DNA of 64,000 nucleotides from the NCBI GenBank assembly GCA_944989445.1, contig CALYLW010000069.1, positions 1,178,001-1,242,000 of the forward strand, read 5' to 3'. Shown here one piece after another: positions 1 through 13,400 of the stretch. How positions within the stretch are numbered: the stretch's first letter is position 1; every line of letters starts with the position of its first letter. The stretch is from Ampullaceana balthica (lineage: Eukaryota > Mollusca > Gastropoda > Lymnaeidae). The notes below the pieces were generated by a model that worked only from the letters and a program-made list of their open reading frames with translations, did not search any database and was not told where the DNA came from. The position numbers and the translations under genes were made by a program.

Positions 1-82
1 GCAAGTGTATAATGATATGAAACCTGGGTAACAACACATGGTTGCTTGGAACTGAAGAAACGGTTTTATGTTGATAACATAA

Positions 83-350
83 CGTCACCACACTAGGGCA
101 CTAGGAAATCTTTATTACATGATGTCATTACACTAGGGGACAAAGAAAACTTGATTTCACTATAGGGAACTACGAAATCTTGATTACATGATGTCATTAC
201 ACTAGGGGACAAAGAAAAATTGATTTCACTGTAGGGAACTACGAAATCTTCTATTACACGATGTCCTTACACTAGGGGACAAAGAAAACTTGATTTCACT
301 ACAGGGAACTACGAAATCTTTATTGCATGACGTCACCACACTAGGTAATT
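83..350. repeat. Tandem repeat, about 69-bp unit
   Basis: Nearly four copies of a roughly 69-bp unit can be read, each with a 'catgatgtcattacactagg' core followed by a 'gatttcact..agggaact' segment. Copies differ by a few substitutions. No coding potential is seen. Confidence 0.85.
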
Positions 351-404
351 ATTTAAATGGTATTAACATGACAACGATAATCTACCAATAGAACATTTGG
401 GCAC

Positions 405-575
405 CAATTTTCCCTTTAAGCTAGCAGATATCTGACCGCAGTTTAGAATTAGCAAACAGCAAATTCTGTAAAATATTGCACAAAATATGGATGCTGTGCA
501 ACTTTGCAAATGAGTTGTTTTGTTTTGTTTTTTTAAATTTTGCACACGGACCAACGAATCTTATAGGGGACATTG
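405..575 (-). mobile_element. hAT-like MITE, CAATGTTCC family (degenerate copy)
   Basis: On the minus strand this reads CAATGTCCCCTATAAG, then 'ttggtccgtgtgcaaa', and ends GGGAAAATTG. It is the same family as the copies at 42035-42212 and 51871-52061, which share 'ggtccgtgtgcaaag' and 'gatatctg'. The flanking 8-mers do not match here, so this is an old copy or the edges are off by a few bases. Confidence 0.6.
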
Positions 576-1065
576 GAGCGGTCTAGGAAATATGGAGCAC
601 TGGACAGCGTGCGTGTTTTGCTGCAGCGCTAGAAATCCATCATATTCACAGATTGCCCATCAGCGCCAGAATTCTCACTTTGATTATCGCACTGTGGTAC
701 TCTAGTCTCTTGTTACGTCTTATTCCAACACATGCGCAGCGATACATTCGCTGTTTTCGTTGTTCCATCTCTAACCCCATTAGCAAGGCAGCGCACAGAA
801 CTTCTTTCCTCCCTTTGCCGTAAACTTAGTCCAGATGGGGAGGACGCTAATGATGGATGTACGGGTGACTTCAAGGGTCCCCCCTAAAGTAAGACCGCGG
901 GCTGCTCGGGATCCCCGTTAAGTGAATAACACAGACACATCACACATCCCCGTAGGGTTCAGGAATTTAAGAATTTTCGAGAGGTGGGGTAAGAAATTTT
1001 GTTCAGTGGGTTCCGGGCTGAGTACGATTTCGGGCTCTTTAATTGACCGTACAGTGAGAATACTC
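576..1065. other. Unique sequence, no gene seen
   Basis: No repeat, RNA or convincing exon is recognised. The 61-codon open frame starting at 520 overlaps the MITE and looks accidental. Confidence 0.5.
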
Positions 1066-1460
1066 GAGATACTTGTATAGAGTCTTTTATCTCAGAATGC
1101 CAAGAAAGATAATTTTATAGAGAGTCTTATGTATCAGAATCACAAGACAGATACTTGTATAGAGTCTTTTATCTCAGAATGCCAAGAAAGATAATTTTAT
1201 AGATAGTCTTATGTATCAGAATCACAAGACAGATATTTGTATAGAGAGTCCTAAATCTATGGTAGTTTGCCAAGACATATATTTATTAGTGAGTCTTATA
1301 TCTCAGAACCACATGCCAGATATTTGTATTCAGTCGTTTTGTCTCCGAATGCCAAGATATAATTGTGTATAGAGAATCCTATAACTTACATTTTTTACTT
1401 TTCGCACTCAAATATATTACCGAATGCCAAGACAGATTTTCGTAAAGACAGAAATTCTTA
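1066..1460. repeat. Degenerate tandem repeat, about 41/82 bp
   Basis: Units of the form 'gtatagagtcttttatctca' followed by 'gaatgccaagaaagata' recur about nine times. Alternating variants give an 82-bp higher-order period for the first copies. Copies decay toward the right end. Confidence 0.75.
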
Positions 1461-1977
1461 TCTCAATTTGTTAGTTTGGTTTTCATTAGTAATTTATCTG
1501 AAAGTCGGTTTAGAACTTTGACTGTTTGAATAAATCCACACAAAAAAATATTTCAAAAAATCGCCCAGCCCAATCCTTGCCATTTCCAATATGTTCGCCA
1601 AATGACTTTTCGACACGAAACTAACTCCGTTCATCATTATCATTCTAACTTTAAAACCAGGGGCGTATTCGCCACGTTTTATAATTATACGATGTTTATG
1701 GAGTTGATGAATGGCACAGTTCAAAAAGTTTTTCTGCGCAGTTTCCCGTCTGAGATATCTTAACACAAGAGTTTTTTTATGATGAATGAGGAAGCTATCG
1801 TCGCTAAATGATTTTCGCGTCATATTTAAAGTTTGCTTTTGCCAATATGTCATCTGTGTCCTTGCCGCATGTCAAGTTTAACGCCGTGTTTGTTCGTGTC
1901 CAGGAGACAAGGCGTTTGTCTCAATTTTCTGCGTCGTATTTCGGTAACTTCGTCATTAGCTGGGTTAGTGGACTGAA
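1461..1977. other. Unique sequence with an unrecognised minus-strand open frame
   Basis: The minus strand from 1853 to 1494 is open for 119 codons and lacks simple repeats. I recognise no domain in it and see no clear splice signals. It could be chance, so no gene is called. Confidence 0.25.
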
Positions 1978-2400
1978 CATATGATAGCACTATAGCTTTA
2001 AGCTAAACAAATAATAGCACTAGCTTTAAGCTAAACAAATAATAGCAATAGCTTTAAGCTTAACAAATAATAGCACTAGCTTTAAGCTTAACAAATAATA
2101 GCACTAGCTTTAAGCTAAACAAATAATAGCACTTACTTTGATCTCAACAAATAATAGCACTTACTTTGAGCTGAACAAATAATAGCACTTACTTTGAGCC
2201 GAACAAATAATAGCACTTACTTTGAGCTGAACAAATAATAGCACTTACTTTGAGCTGAACAAATAATAGCAATTACTTTGAGCTGAACAAATAATAGCAC
2301 TAACGTAAAACTCAACAAATAATAGCTCTAACGTAAAACTCAACAAATAATAGCACTAACGTAGAACTCAACAAATAGCAGCACTAACTTTAAGGTGAAC
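1978..2400. repeat. Tandem repeat, 28-bp unit
   Basis: About 15 copies of a unit containing 'aacaaataatagcact' followed by a variable 12-base part: 'agctttaagct', then 'tactttgagctg', then 'aacgtaaaactc'. The variants are grouped in blocks, which suggests local block duplication. Confidence 0.9.
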
Positions 2401-2811
2401 TTTTGTTGTTTAAATTGTTTCGTTATTTGCACGTTCATGTGTATATTTTCAACTGATAATATAAGTGATGACAAAAAAACTAGTGATGTTTATATCGCTT
2501 TGTTATTCAGATAAGTTGTGTGCCCATGTCACATATGGCTATAAGAAATATTATTTACGCGCGTATAACGACTTAAAAGTGTATAACTTATTTTCTAATT
2601 TTTTTAAGACTGAGATATAAATCTCTGACATAAAGTATATTTACCTGCACTCTATATGTATAATATATATAGCAGATCGCGATGTTTTTTTACAATGTTA
2701 CTGTAGCAAATTCAACATAACGAGAATATGCGTTTCAACCTGAGTCCGTGTATATCAGCATGGTTGTGTAAGTATATCACGATAATTTGTGGATCAGTAT
2801 CAACATAAAGT
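2401..2811. other. AT-rich unique sequence, nothing seen
   Basis: AT-rich with no open frame, RNA or repeat that I can support. Confidence 0.5.
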
Positions 2812-2928
2812 TGTATGTCTACCAGTATCAACATAAAGTTGTATGTCTACCAGTATCAACATAAAGTTGTATGTCTACCAGTATCAACATAAAGTTGTAT
2901 GTCTACCAGTATCAACATAAAGGCGTAT
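2812..2928. repeat. Tandem repeat, 28-bp unit
   Basis: About four near-identical copies of 'agtatcaacataaagttgta' plus 'tgtctacc'. The unit is clearly related to the 22-bp unit of the array that follows, with six extra bases. Confidence 0.9.
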
Positions 2929-5022
2929 GTCTATCAACCTAAAGGTGTATGTCTATAAGCCTAAAGGTGTATGTCAATCAACCTAAATGTGTATGTCAAT
3001 CAACATAAAGGTGTATGTCTATCAACCTAAAGGTGTATGTCTATCAACCTAAAGTTGTAAGTCTATCAACTTAAAGGTGTATGTCAATCAACCTAAAGGT
3101 GTATGTCTATCAACCTATAGGTGTATGTCTATCAACCTAAAGGTGTAAGTCTATCAACCTAAAGGTGTATGTCAATCAACCTAAAAGTGTATGTCAATCA
3201 ACCTAAAGGTGTATGTCTATCAACCTATAGGTGTATGTCTATCAACCTAAAAGTGTATGTCTATCAACCTAAAAGTGTATGTCTATCAACCTAAAGGTGT
3301 ATGTCAATCAACCTAAAGGTGTATGTCAATCAACATAAAGGTGTATGTCTATCAACCTAAAGGTGTATGTCTATCAACCTAAAGGTGTATGTCTATCAAC
3401 CTAAAGGTGTATGTCTATCAACCTATAGGTGTATGTCTATCAACCTAAAAGTGTATGTCTATCAACCTAAAAGTGTATGTCTATCAACCTAAAGGTGTAT
3501 GTCAATCAACCTAAATGTGTATGTCAATCAACATAAAGGTGTATGTCTATCAACCTAAAGGTGTATGTCTATCAACCTAAAGTTGTAAGTCTATCAACTT
3601 AAAGGTGTATGTCAATCAACCTAAAGGTGTATGTCTATCAACCTATAGGTGTATGTCTATCAACCTAAAGGTGTAAGTCTATCAACCTAAAGGTGTATGT
3701 CAATCAACCTAAAAGTGTATGTCAATCAACCTAAAGGTGTATGTCTATCAACCTATAGGTGTATGTCTATCAACCTAAAGATGTATGTCTATCAACCTAA
3801 AAGTGTATGTCTATCAATCCCAAGGTGTATGTCTATCAACCTAAAGGTGTATGTCTATAAGCCTAAAGGTGTATGTCTATCAACCTAACGGTGTATGTCT
3901 ATCAACCTAAAAGTGTATGTCTATCAACCTAAAGGTGTATGTCTATCAACCTAAAGGTGTATGTCTATCAACCTAAAGGTGTATGTCTATCAACCTAAAA
4001 GTGTATGTCTATCAACCTAAAGGTGTATGTCTATCAACCTAAAGGTGCATGTCTATCAACCTAAATGTGTATGTCTATCAACCTAAAGATGTATGTCAAT
4101 CAACCTAAAGGTGTATGTCTATCAACCTATAGGTGTATGTCTATCAACCTAAAGGTGTAAGTCTATCAACCTAAAGGTGTATGTCAATCAACCTAAAAGT
4201 GTATGTCAATCAACCTAAAGGTGTATGTCTATCAACCTATAGGTGTATGTCTATCAACCTAAAAGTGTATGTCTATCAACCTAAAAGTGTATGTCTATCA
4301 ACCTAAAGGTGTATGTCAATCAACCTAAAGGTGTATGTCTATCAACCCTAAAGGTGTATGTCAATCAACCTAAAGGTGTATGTCTATCAACCTAAAGGTG
4401 TATGTCTATCAACCTAAACAGTGTATGTCTATCAACCCTAAAAGTGTATGTCTATCAACCCTAAAGGTGTATGTCTATCAACCTTAAGGTGTATGTCTAT
4501 CAACCTAAAGGTGTATGTCTATCAACCTATAGGTGTATGTCTGTCGACCTAAAGATGTATCTCTATCAACCTAAAGGTTTATGTCTATCAACCTAAAGGT
4601 GTATGTCTATCAACCTAAAGGTGTATGTCCATCAACCTAAAAGTGTATGTCAATCAACCTAAAGGTGTATGTCTATCAACCTATAGGTGTATGTCTGTCG
4701 ACCTAAAGATGTATCTCTATCAACCTAAAGGTTTATGTCTATCAACCTAAAGGTGTATGTCTATCAACCTATAGGTGTATGTCTGTCGACCTAAAGATGT
4801 ATCTCTATCAACCTAAAGGTTTATGTCTATCAACCTAAAGGTTTATCTCTATCAACCTATAGGTGTATGTCTGTCGACCTAAAGATGTATCTCTATCAAC
4901 CTATAGGTGTATGTCTGTCGACCTAAAGATGTATCTCTATCAACCTAAAGGTTTATGTCTATCAACCTAAAGGTTTATCTCTATCAACCTAAAGGTTTAT
5001 GTCTATCAAGCTAAGAGTGTAT
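2929..5022. repeat. Minisatellite, 22-bp unit, about 95 copies
   Basis: Basic unit 'atcaacctaaaggtgtatgt' plus 'ct'. Variants recur in the same order (for example the runs around 2950-3270 and 3490-3780), so blocks of many units were duplicated together. From about 4520 a three-unit higher-order repeat of about 66 bp appears, marked by 'ctgtcgacctaaagatgtat'. The 63-codon frame at 3697 is only this repeat. Confidence 0.95.
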
Positions 5023-5034
5023 GTTTCCATCTTT

Positions 5035-5774
5035 TTGTCTCTTATTGAGACTGAGGCTACACCCGATCCTGACAGTAGATACGCGCACACGCACGGGATC
5101 ACCGCGCATTAACCAGAGTGGCGCATCTTAGCGCGGGATTATCTTCCCGCCCCGCTGTGTCACCCATGTGATAGCATCTCGGCAGGATGCTCCGCAGGGC
5201 CCCGGTACGGCCGTCCCGTGTAACTAGCAGCCCTCATCTTTTGATGTACGGAACAATAACCGATAGTAAATCAAGGGTGATAACAAATCCACGCCGTTTC
5301 ACCATGATGAGCTCTTGAGGGCAAAATTGCGAGGCACATCGCGAGGGCCGAGCCTCAAATCAGGCGATAAAAAAAATTATGAGGTTAGTTTAGGACAGAC
5401 TAAAAATTTTATTGATGTCCGTGGGTACTTAAAAATTATAATAAGAAAATTCAAAAAGAAAAAATAGAAGAAGTAAAATTATGTAAACTATTTAACTACT
5501 TTCTAAAATAGAAACTAAAAGAAAAGCATTTAAATCCCAAGTACAAGGTGTACGTTACTTGTGTTCAAAGTACGTAATAAACACTTTGAATGTTAATGAA
5601 CATGATATTTAATATCGGATGATGAGGGAGAGGTTATTTTATTGACGTTTTTATATTTCATAAAGTGGCTTATTGTTTGTGCCGTATGCCTAAATCCTAT
5701 AATATACTTTTCTTTAAAATAATAATGTCAAGAGACGTTCCATAATTACTAATATTTACAAGGGGAGGGGAAAA
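5035..5774. other. Unique sequence, GC-balanced then AT-rich; no gene seen
   Basis: Bases 5035-5350 are distinctly richer in GC and CpG than the surroundings and not repetitive. This may be a conserved noncoding block, but I cannot show that. The remainder is AT-rich with no feature. Confidence 0.4.
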
Positions 5775-5856
5775 CACGAACATTTTAGTTTAAATTAGCA
5801 TATTGTTGTAACTTTCCGAATGAAACTCTAGGCTAATTTTAACTAAAATGTTCGTG
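5775..5856. repeat. Foldback inverted repeat, arms of about 24 bp
   Basis: The left arm begins CACGAACATTTTAGTT and the right arm ends AACTAAAATGTTCGTG, with a short AT-rich loop. It could be a small MITE or a hairpin. No target duplication is obvious. Confidence 0.7.
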
Positions 5857-6410
5857 GTTTTTTTTTCTCCAGTTTCGTTCTCTCGCGTTTCCCACTTTAA
5901 ATATTTTTAATTCTCTTTTTTTTCTTTATACTTCTTTATTACTTCACTCTTTCTATTCCTTTTATGTATTTATTCCAAACATCTCTCTCTCTCTCTCTCT
6001 CTCTCTTGCCTCTGGCACCAGCGGTTACCTCGGTGGTCCGGCTCCCCGGGCCGTATGACACAAACGACGCACATCTTCATACATCAGAGGCGTCGCTCGG
6101 ATAGCTCGGCCTCGTATATTGTCGCGGCTGCCTGTTTGGGCGGGCCGCTAAAAGACTGCTGTCAGACACGTAAGGGAGACCTCTTTTCAGCCCCGTAACG
6201 AGATCTCGGCCCAGCCTCGGCCAGGAATTTGTATCCGATGGTTGGAGGCTCGTGAGACGAGTTCAGTAGAGACGACGTGAAGTTTTCTGCTTTGTTTTAT
6301 GGACGGCATTCTGAGAGTTTGAACTTTTTTTTTGGTCTTGACTGGATGCGTGTTTGATGGAAGCTTGCCTGCCGGTGTATGTGAGTGCGTGCGTGCGTGC
6401 GTGTATGTGT
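5857..6410. other. Unique sequence with a short (CT)n tract
   Basis: A (CT)n run lies at about 5982-6006. The stretch 6007-6260 is CpG-rich and non-repetitive. The 86-codon minus frame at 6187-6447 runs into a CA microsatellite and is not convincing. Confidence 0.4.
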
Positions 6411-6686
6411 GCATGTGCGTAGGGAAGGGGGGGCAAGGGGGGGGCATTTGCCCCCCCCCCTACATTTGAGGAAAAAAAATTATTAAGTGCATTAATAAAT
6501 GTTGTATTTTAACTATTACAGCACTAATTTGTAAGTCTTATTAATTTCTAAGGCTTTTTTCAACCCTTATTTTATACTGAACGTGAATTTAATTGAAAAC
6601 TGTACCTGTATGGCATTGCCAGTTAAAATATTTTAAAAAGTGGGATCTTTTTGCCCCCCCCCTGAAAAAATTCCTAGCGACGCCCA

Positions 6687-6690
<4 letters not shown>
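6411..6690. mobile_element. MITE with imperfect ends inside a GT microsatellite
   Basis: The left side has 'catgtgcgtaggg' followed by G runs. The right side ends with C runs, then 'ttcctagcgacgcccatg', so the ends are imperfect inverted repeats of the CATGGGCGT type. Both flanks are GT microsatellite, which hides any target duplication. Family assignment (hAT-like) is tentative. Confidence 0.5.
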
Positions 6691-6748
<58 letters not shown>

Positions 6749-6842
6749 AGTGTGTGTAATTTTGTGTGAATGTGTATGTGAGTGTGTGAGTGTGTGTGTG
6801 ATTGTGTGTGAGTGTGTGTGTGATTGTGTGTGAGTGTGTGTA
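6688..6842. repeat. (GT)n microsatellite, decaying
   Basis: A pure GT run to about 6745, then interrupted tgtgag/tgtgat motifs. Confidence 0.95.
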
Positions 6843-8396
<1,554 letters not shown>

Positions 8397-8462
8397 CAAC
8401 ATAAAGAAAGACATATAAACTCTAATAAAGAAAGACATATAAACTCTAATAAAGAAAGTTTA
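8397..8462. repeat. Short tandem repeat, 22-bp unit, about 3 copies
   Basis: 'ataaagaaagacatataaac' plus 'tcta' repeats, the last copy truncated. Confidence 0.85.
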
Positions 8463-10129
8463 ATATTGTTGTAATGGTTTGTTAGGTGATAACACAGTGG
8501 TACATTCTTATATAGGTGATAAAACCGTGACACAGTCTTGCTATCTATGGGTGATAGAACAATGGTTAATTCGTATTCAAGCCTTGACTTAAATAATATA
8601 TAATATGTACTCTATATAACTCAAGTCAATATTAGTATGTGTCCGGAACTTTAGCTTATTTTAGAGAGGATGATATGTTAGGGAAGGGTTGTAATATTTA
8701 CTTTTGACTCAGTTTTTTTAGCCGTAACGTTAAGAATGAGCGAGTTACAAACCCCTAAAAAAATAGGTTGCCATCGATTGAATGTGACGGGTTGTTAGAG
8801 TCAAACGAAAGAGGTTGTTGTGTTGTTGAATTTCATACTGACGGGGTGGTTTTAGGTAACTTGACCATGGTACAGACGGTTAGTGAACGGCTGGCTCCCG
8901 TACACCTCAGATGAATCCAAGGCTATACTATGATCTAGAATTAGAAGGTTCGACTCTGCGCTGTCTATCCCGCTGCATACACCGATATTTGCTCCCCAAG
9001 CCACCGTGCGAGGAAATACCACAGGGAATCGGCTACAGATTGAAGGAGCAGTTGTCTCTATGGCCACGGAACAAACCAACATTTTAAAAATGGAAAAGGA
9101 AAAGAAAATAACTCCAGCGTATGAAAAATAAGCCTCTAAAAACTGAGATAGGAGAGTCATAAGACGAAACAGCGAGCCTTTGATCCGGGTACTCGTGGGG
9201 AGCCTCGGGGAGCGCCGATCTTAATGTCGTTAAGGCCATAACGAGGGGTGCCGAGCGGTGTGGATTCTGGAGAATGTCGCGGAGGTGAATTAAGTTTAGA
9301 CCCCATCCCCAACACACTCCTGCCTTAGTTTAAAGATATCATGGTTTAAAAAATATTACTCCAAAAAAAAAGGGGGGGGGACCCAGAAAAGAAACAGAGT
9401 TAAATCCACGGGAAACTGATGCTCTTCTGTCGCCTGCTACAGAGGCGTGTAGAGCTAGGCCCCTTGGGGGTGGGCCAAAACTTTGTACGCCGCCTTCCAC
9501 GAAAACGAATTTATGTATGCAGTTGTCTGAAAATACCGCCATTACCACCTCATAAGCACAAAACCATGAAAACCTACATTGAAATAAACATAATATATTT
9601 ACTATTCTTAAGATTAAAAAAGACGGGCAACATGTTTTATAGCATACACAAAATAAATTCATACTCGCATCTCTCTCACTCTAGCTCCCCTATTCTACTC
9701 CCTACCCCCATCCCCCCAGCCCATCATTGACTCAAGTCTGTGTACACCTGGATAAGAGGAGCAAATGATGTTATTGTAATCGAGGAAGACTATAACGACA
9801 TCTTCCGTATCTCAAATAATTGCAATCAAAATGGCTCGGCAGCGACAACCCTGTTGAAATACCCGAATCTAAGTTTCCCCGAACGACGCCATATTGTGCC
9901 TTTTCGGCAGATTAATGGGCTGGCACTCAGCGCCCTCGCCACTGGAGATGGCTCGAGTAGTTCTCCCTTCTCGCGGGTAATTTATCCTGCATCTGCAAGT
10001 GAGCGAGGAACATCTTTATAAATGTTTGGTGGGTTAGAGTTAGAGCCCTTGAAATCGTGCCATCGTGTCGAATTCTAGTTTCGTCTTTACTCTGACGAAA
10101 TAACTGCAACTCTGAAACGCCATGACAAA
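8463..10129. other. Unique sequence, no gene called
   Basis: Bases 8850-9330 are GC-balanced and non-repetitive. The minus strand is open for 102 codons (9160-8852) and its second half looks protein-like, but I recognise no family and the first part is a low-complexity Phe/Ser run. A poly-A/poly-G tract lies at 9363-9379. The other frames here are short and unconvincing. Confidence 0.3.
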
Positions 10130-10189
10130 GTTTTAGTGCTGTATTTATATTTATAGTATAGTTGAACTTAAAATATAGAGTGTAAGTGT

Positions 10190-10276
<87 letters not shown>

Positions 10277-10344
10277 ATATATATATATATATCAAAATAG
10301 AATATAGAGTTTTAGTGTTTCATTTTTAGTCTAACATAAAAATA
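10130..10344. repeat. 41-bp satellite (left part), with a (TA)n tract
   Basis: Copies of 'aatatagagttttagtgttt' plus 'catttttagtctaacat' flank a pure (TA)n run of about 100 bp (10192-10292). The same satellite resumes at 13020, so this array was split by the insertion between them. Confidence 0.8.
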
Positions 10345-10399
10345 CTAGTGTATTACCCGTCAAAAATGACGGAAATTTTCAAAATAAATACATTTCAGC

Positions 10400-12735
10400 C
10401 AGCGGCGTAGCGTGGGTATGTGTCGCCCGGGGCGGAAACCAACTTTGCCGCCCCCCCCCCAAAAAAAAATAATATATTTTAACCCTATAAAGTAAAAAAA
10501 TAATTAATTAGAAGTAATAATAAGAACACTATATATTTTTATGTTAAAAAGAAAGGCTTCATTTCTTTAATGAAATTTAAGTTTTATGTTTTTCCTCATG
10601 GCACAAACTTTCATGTATCAATGTTTTCAGCCATGGCATGCTCAATAGCCAAAATAGAAATAGATTAGACAATTTTGGTGTATTCGTAATTGATCGTCAT
10701 TAATTTTTCATTAAAATAATTTTAGAGAAGCATTTTAACACCTTGCATTACTTAAGACAGTTGTAAGCAATGTTCGAATTAATTATGTTATTTTAGGCAG
10801 GTTAACTTCGAGCCTAAATATCTTTATAAAATTTAATAAACAACCTAGTCTTGAATTCAATAATTTTTTTCTCTATTCATGGGGTTAAAATATTCCTTGC
10901 CTGACTATGTCATGTCGGATATTTTGAATACTCTAATTTGAAGACGAAATTTCAAAGCTTTTTGTCTGCATCTTTCAGTTCTATAGCTTACAAAGTAACC
11001 TCGAAATGGCTCCATGGTATATTCACTATTTTTTATCCTGAAGTCTGAATGCCTTACTTGTAGAAGCAATTAGTTATTTCCAACGGTGTATAGACTTGGA
11101 AAAGAATGCATAACAATGTTCAAGTGTACTAAAATAGTTGGAGAATTCGTTTCAGTTGGAGAATCATGTTATCAAATTACGTTCAACTGTTTGAACGAGT
11201 TTGAAATGAGATTTTATGTATTTGCGCATTTGTTGAACTCTTGTATACTTTCCTGCCCTTAACAAGTATTAACACACGATGGGCCTGTGCAGGCCATTAT
11301 TTTAAGATCATCTTTTATTGAAAATCATTTCAGAAATGTCGTAAGCAGATTCATTTTTGCTTGAATGAAATCTTTACGTATCACACAACTGGACTTGTTT
11401 GATCCTTATGTCAAATATATGAAGAGCTATCAAATACAATGGAACAATATTTGGTATCTTGTTATTGAAGAAAGATGATTTTTCGTGAACTGTATCTCCT
11501 AAAATTGCTATGAGCTCAGTTTGAATTTTAGATGACAAGTTTTTTTTTACCCCTTTTCACATCATGTTCTCGGAGTGCTCGAACGTACTTTGCGAGCGAA
11601 TGCATTAGTTCCAGAATATTGCCTTTATTTACAACAGTATTTGCCCTCTCTGTGACCCCAAAAAGCCACATTCAATTTCGTCAGGATTCAATCATGTCAA
11701 ATATTCTAACAAGAATTGTTTGCCACTTTGTTTTCTCTTTTACAACAACTAATTGTTGGTCTTTATTAATAGTCTATTCTTTTTTATCCAATTTCTTTTT
11801 CCTTCCATTTCCAAAAAAACTTCGGTAATATTGAGTACTTATTGAGTACTTATCTTGGATTTTCTTTTCTTTTATTAAAATTCATTTTCACATTTTACCA
11901 ATTAGCTAATTAACAACGAGGAATTTGCCGCCCCCCCCCCACCCAGCAAAAAAAAATAATATTTTTTGGGTATTTATTTGTGCCAAGTTTTACTTCCACT
12001 AGATAGACAATTGGTTCTATTATATTTGTTTATGCCACAAAACAAAAGACATTAAAATTAAAATACGCCAGCATTTTTTTTCCCAGTAGTTCACTTACGT
12101 TAAAATCAAACTTGAATCAATTATATATACCAGCACATTATTGGCATGCTCTCAGTCCTTATGTTTTCCAGCTCAGTAACATTAGTATCAGAAGACTTTA
12201 GATTTATAATGGAGTTTGAAGATTCGGCATTAGAAACGCTCTCGTATTTTAATATAGTTCTTCATTTTGTTTAATTTTGTTTTTCTTGGCTTTACTTTTA
12301 TTTTATTAAAATTTATTTTCACGTTTTAACAATAAGCTAATTAACAACGAGGAATTTGCCGACCCCCTCAATTTTACAACAGGGGCGGCCGTCAAATTTT
12401 AAGAATCAATGAATTTATCACCACATCTGTGTCACGTTCTCATACCAATTTAGCTTCTGGTTTTTATTTATTACAGTAGTATTAGTATCAGAAGAATTTA
12501 TATCCAATAAGGAGTTTGAAGTTTTGGCAGTCAAAATGTTCACATGCTTTTGGATAGTTCCTTAATTTCTTTTATTAATTTCTTTTTTGGCTTTTCTTTA
12601 ATACGATTTTTAAAAACTCCTCTTTCTTTTCAAATTTTCTTTTAAAGAAACTAATCAACGGCTAGGAATTTGCAGCAACTGGCGAAGCGCCGCCCGGGGC
12701 ATTTGCCCCCCCTTTCCCCCCTCGCTACGCCACTG
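10400..12735 (-). mobile_element. hAT transposon, 2.3 kb, inside a Helitron
   Basis: Termini CAGCGGCGTAGCG and CGCTACGCCACTG are inverted repeats, and both sides carry the exact 8-bp duplication ATTTCAGC (10392-10399, 12736-12743). The empty site is preserved in the other Helitron copy near 54200. Internally there are C/G runs and two or three degenerate repeated blocks: 'agctaattaacaacgaggaa' at about 11905 and 12330, and 'tagtatcagaag' at about 12184 and 12482. Remains of a transposase frame lie on the minus strand. The element is dead. Confidence 0.92.
11555..11800 (-). pseudogene. Broken hAT transposase fragment (TTF/ZMYM-like type)
   Basis: The minus strand contains, in one frame with stops, a segment resembling WxxILxRIxDxI, then 'WLFGVTE', then 'NKGNILELMHSLAKY' and 'LREHDVKRG'. 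This matches the order in hAT transposases of the TTF-type zinc finger group, roughly 'LAFRGH..E' then 'NKGNFLELL.LLAKYD..L..H'. Two stops fall just upstream of the 'WLFG' part. No catalytic C-terminal dimerisation region was found in the element, so it is internally deleted. Confidence 0.7.
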
Positions 12736-13019
12736 ATTTCAGCTGAAATCTGAAATCTATTAATTTTGTTTAAAAAAATACACATCAGAATAAAAAAATA
12801 ATGTAATACAGAACTTTCATTTATTTTATTTATTTTTATTTTATTCATTTATTTACATATTGAACAACTTTATGCGGAACGTTCAAAAAGAGTTATTTTT
12901 GGTGCAGTAATTTGGTGCGCTGCTTTCTAAAATTAGTAGCGTGACGGAAGGGACGGAAGGACGGGACGGAAGAACGTGACGGACGGGACGGGACATTCAT
13001 TGCAAATTATGTATGTTGA

Positions 13020-13400
13020 TCATAGAGTTTAAGTGTTTTATTTATTGTCCAGCATATAATATAGAGTTTAAGTGTTTTATTTATTGTCCAGCATATAATA
13101 TAGAGTTTTAGTGTTTTATTTAAAGTCAAACAGAATATGGAATTCATGTGTTTTATATATTGGCCAACATTAGAGTTTAAGTGTTTTATTTATTCTATAA
13201 CATAGAATATGTTTTTAAGTGTTTTATTTATAGTCCAACATATACTATAGATTCATAATGCAACATAGAATATAGATTTAATATCGAACATAGAATATAG
13301 ATTCATCATTTTATTTATAGACAAACATAGAATAGAGTGCAGTATATGATAATTTATGGTTCAAAATAGAATAGTTTTTGAGTGTTTTATAAGTTGATGT
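13020..13400. repeat. 41-bp satellite (right part)
   Basis: Units such as 'atatagagtttaagtgtttt' plus 'atttattgtccagcat' repeat about nine times and become shorter and degenerate to the right. It is the continuation of the array at 10130-10344. Confidence 0.88.

Larger units (their letters stand above)
10345..13019 (-). mobile_element. Non-autonomous Helitron (family 1), interrupted by a hAT
   Basis: On the minus strand the element starts TCAACATACATAATTTGC after an A. It ends with hairpin CCGTCA-TTTT-TGACGG, eight bases (GTAATACA) and CTAG, followed by T. That is the Helitron pattern: 5' TC, 3' hairpin plus CTRR, insertion between A and T. Without the nested hAT (10400-12735 and one target copy) it is about 331 bp. 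A second copy at 54156-54446 has matching ends, which confirms the borders. It encodes no helicase and would depend on an autonomous partner. Confidence 0.85.

Noticed and set aside
9927..10109. Minus frame of 60 codons
   Set aside because: No family, splice signal or composition support.
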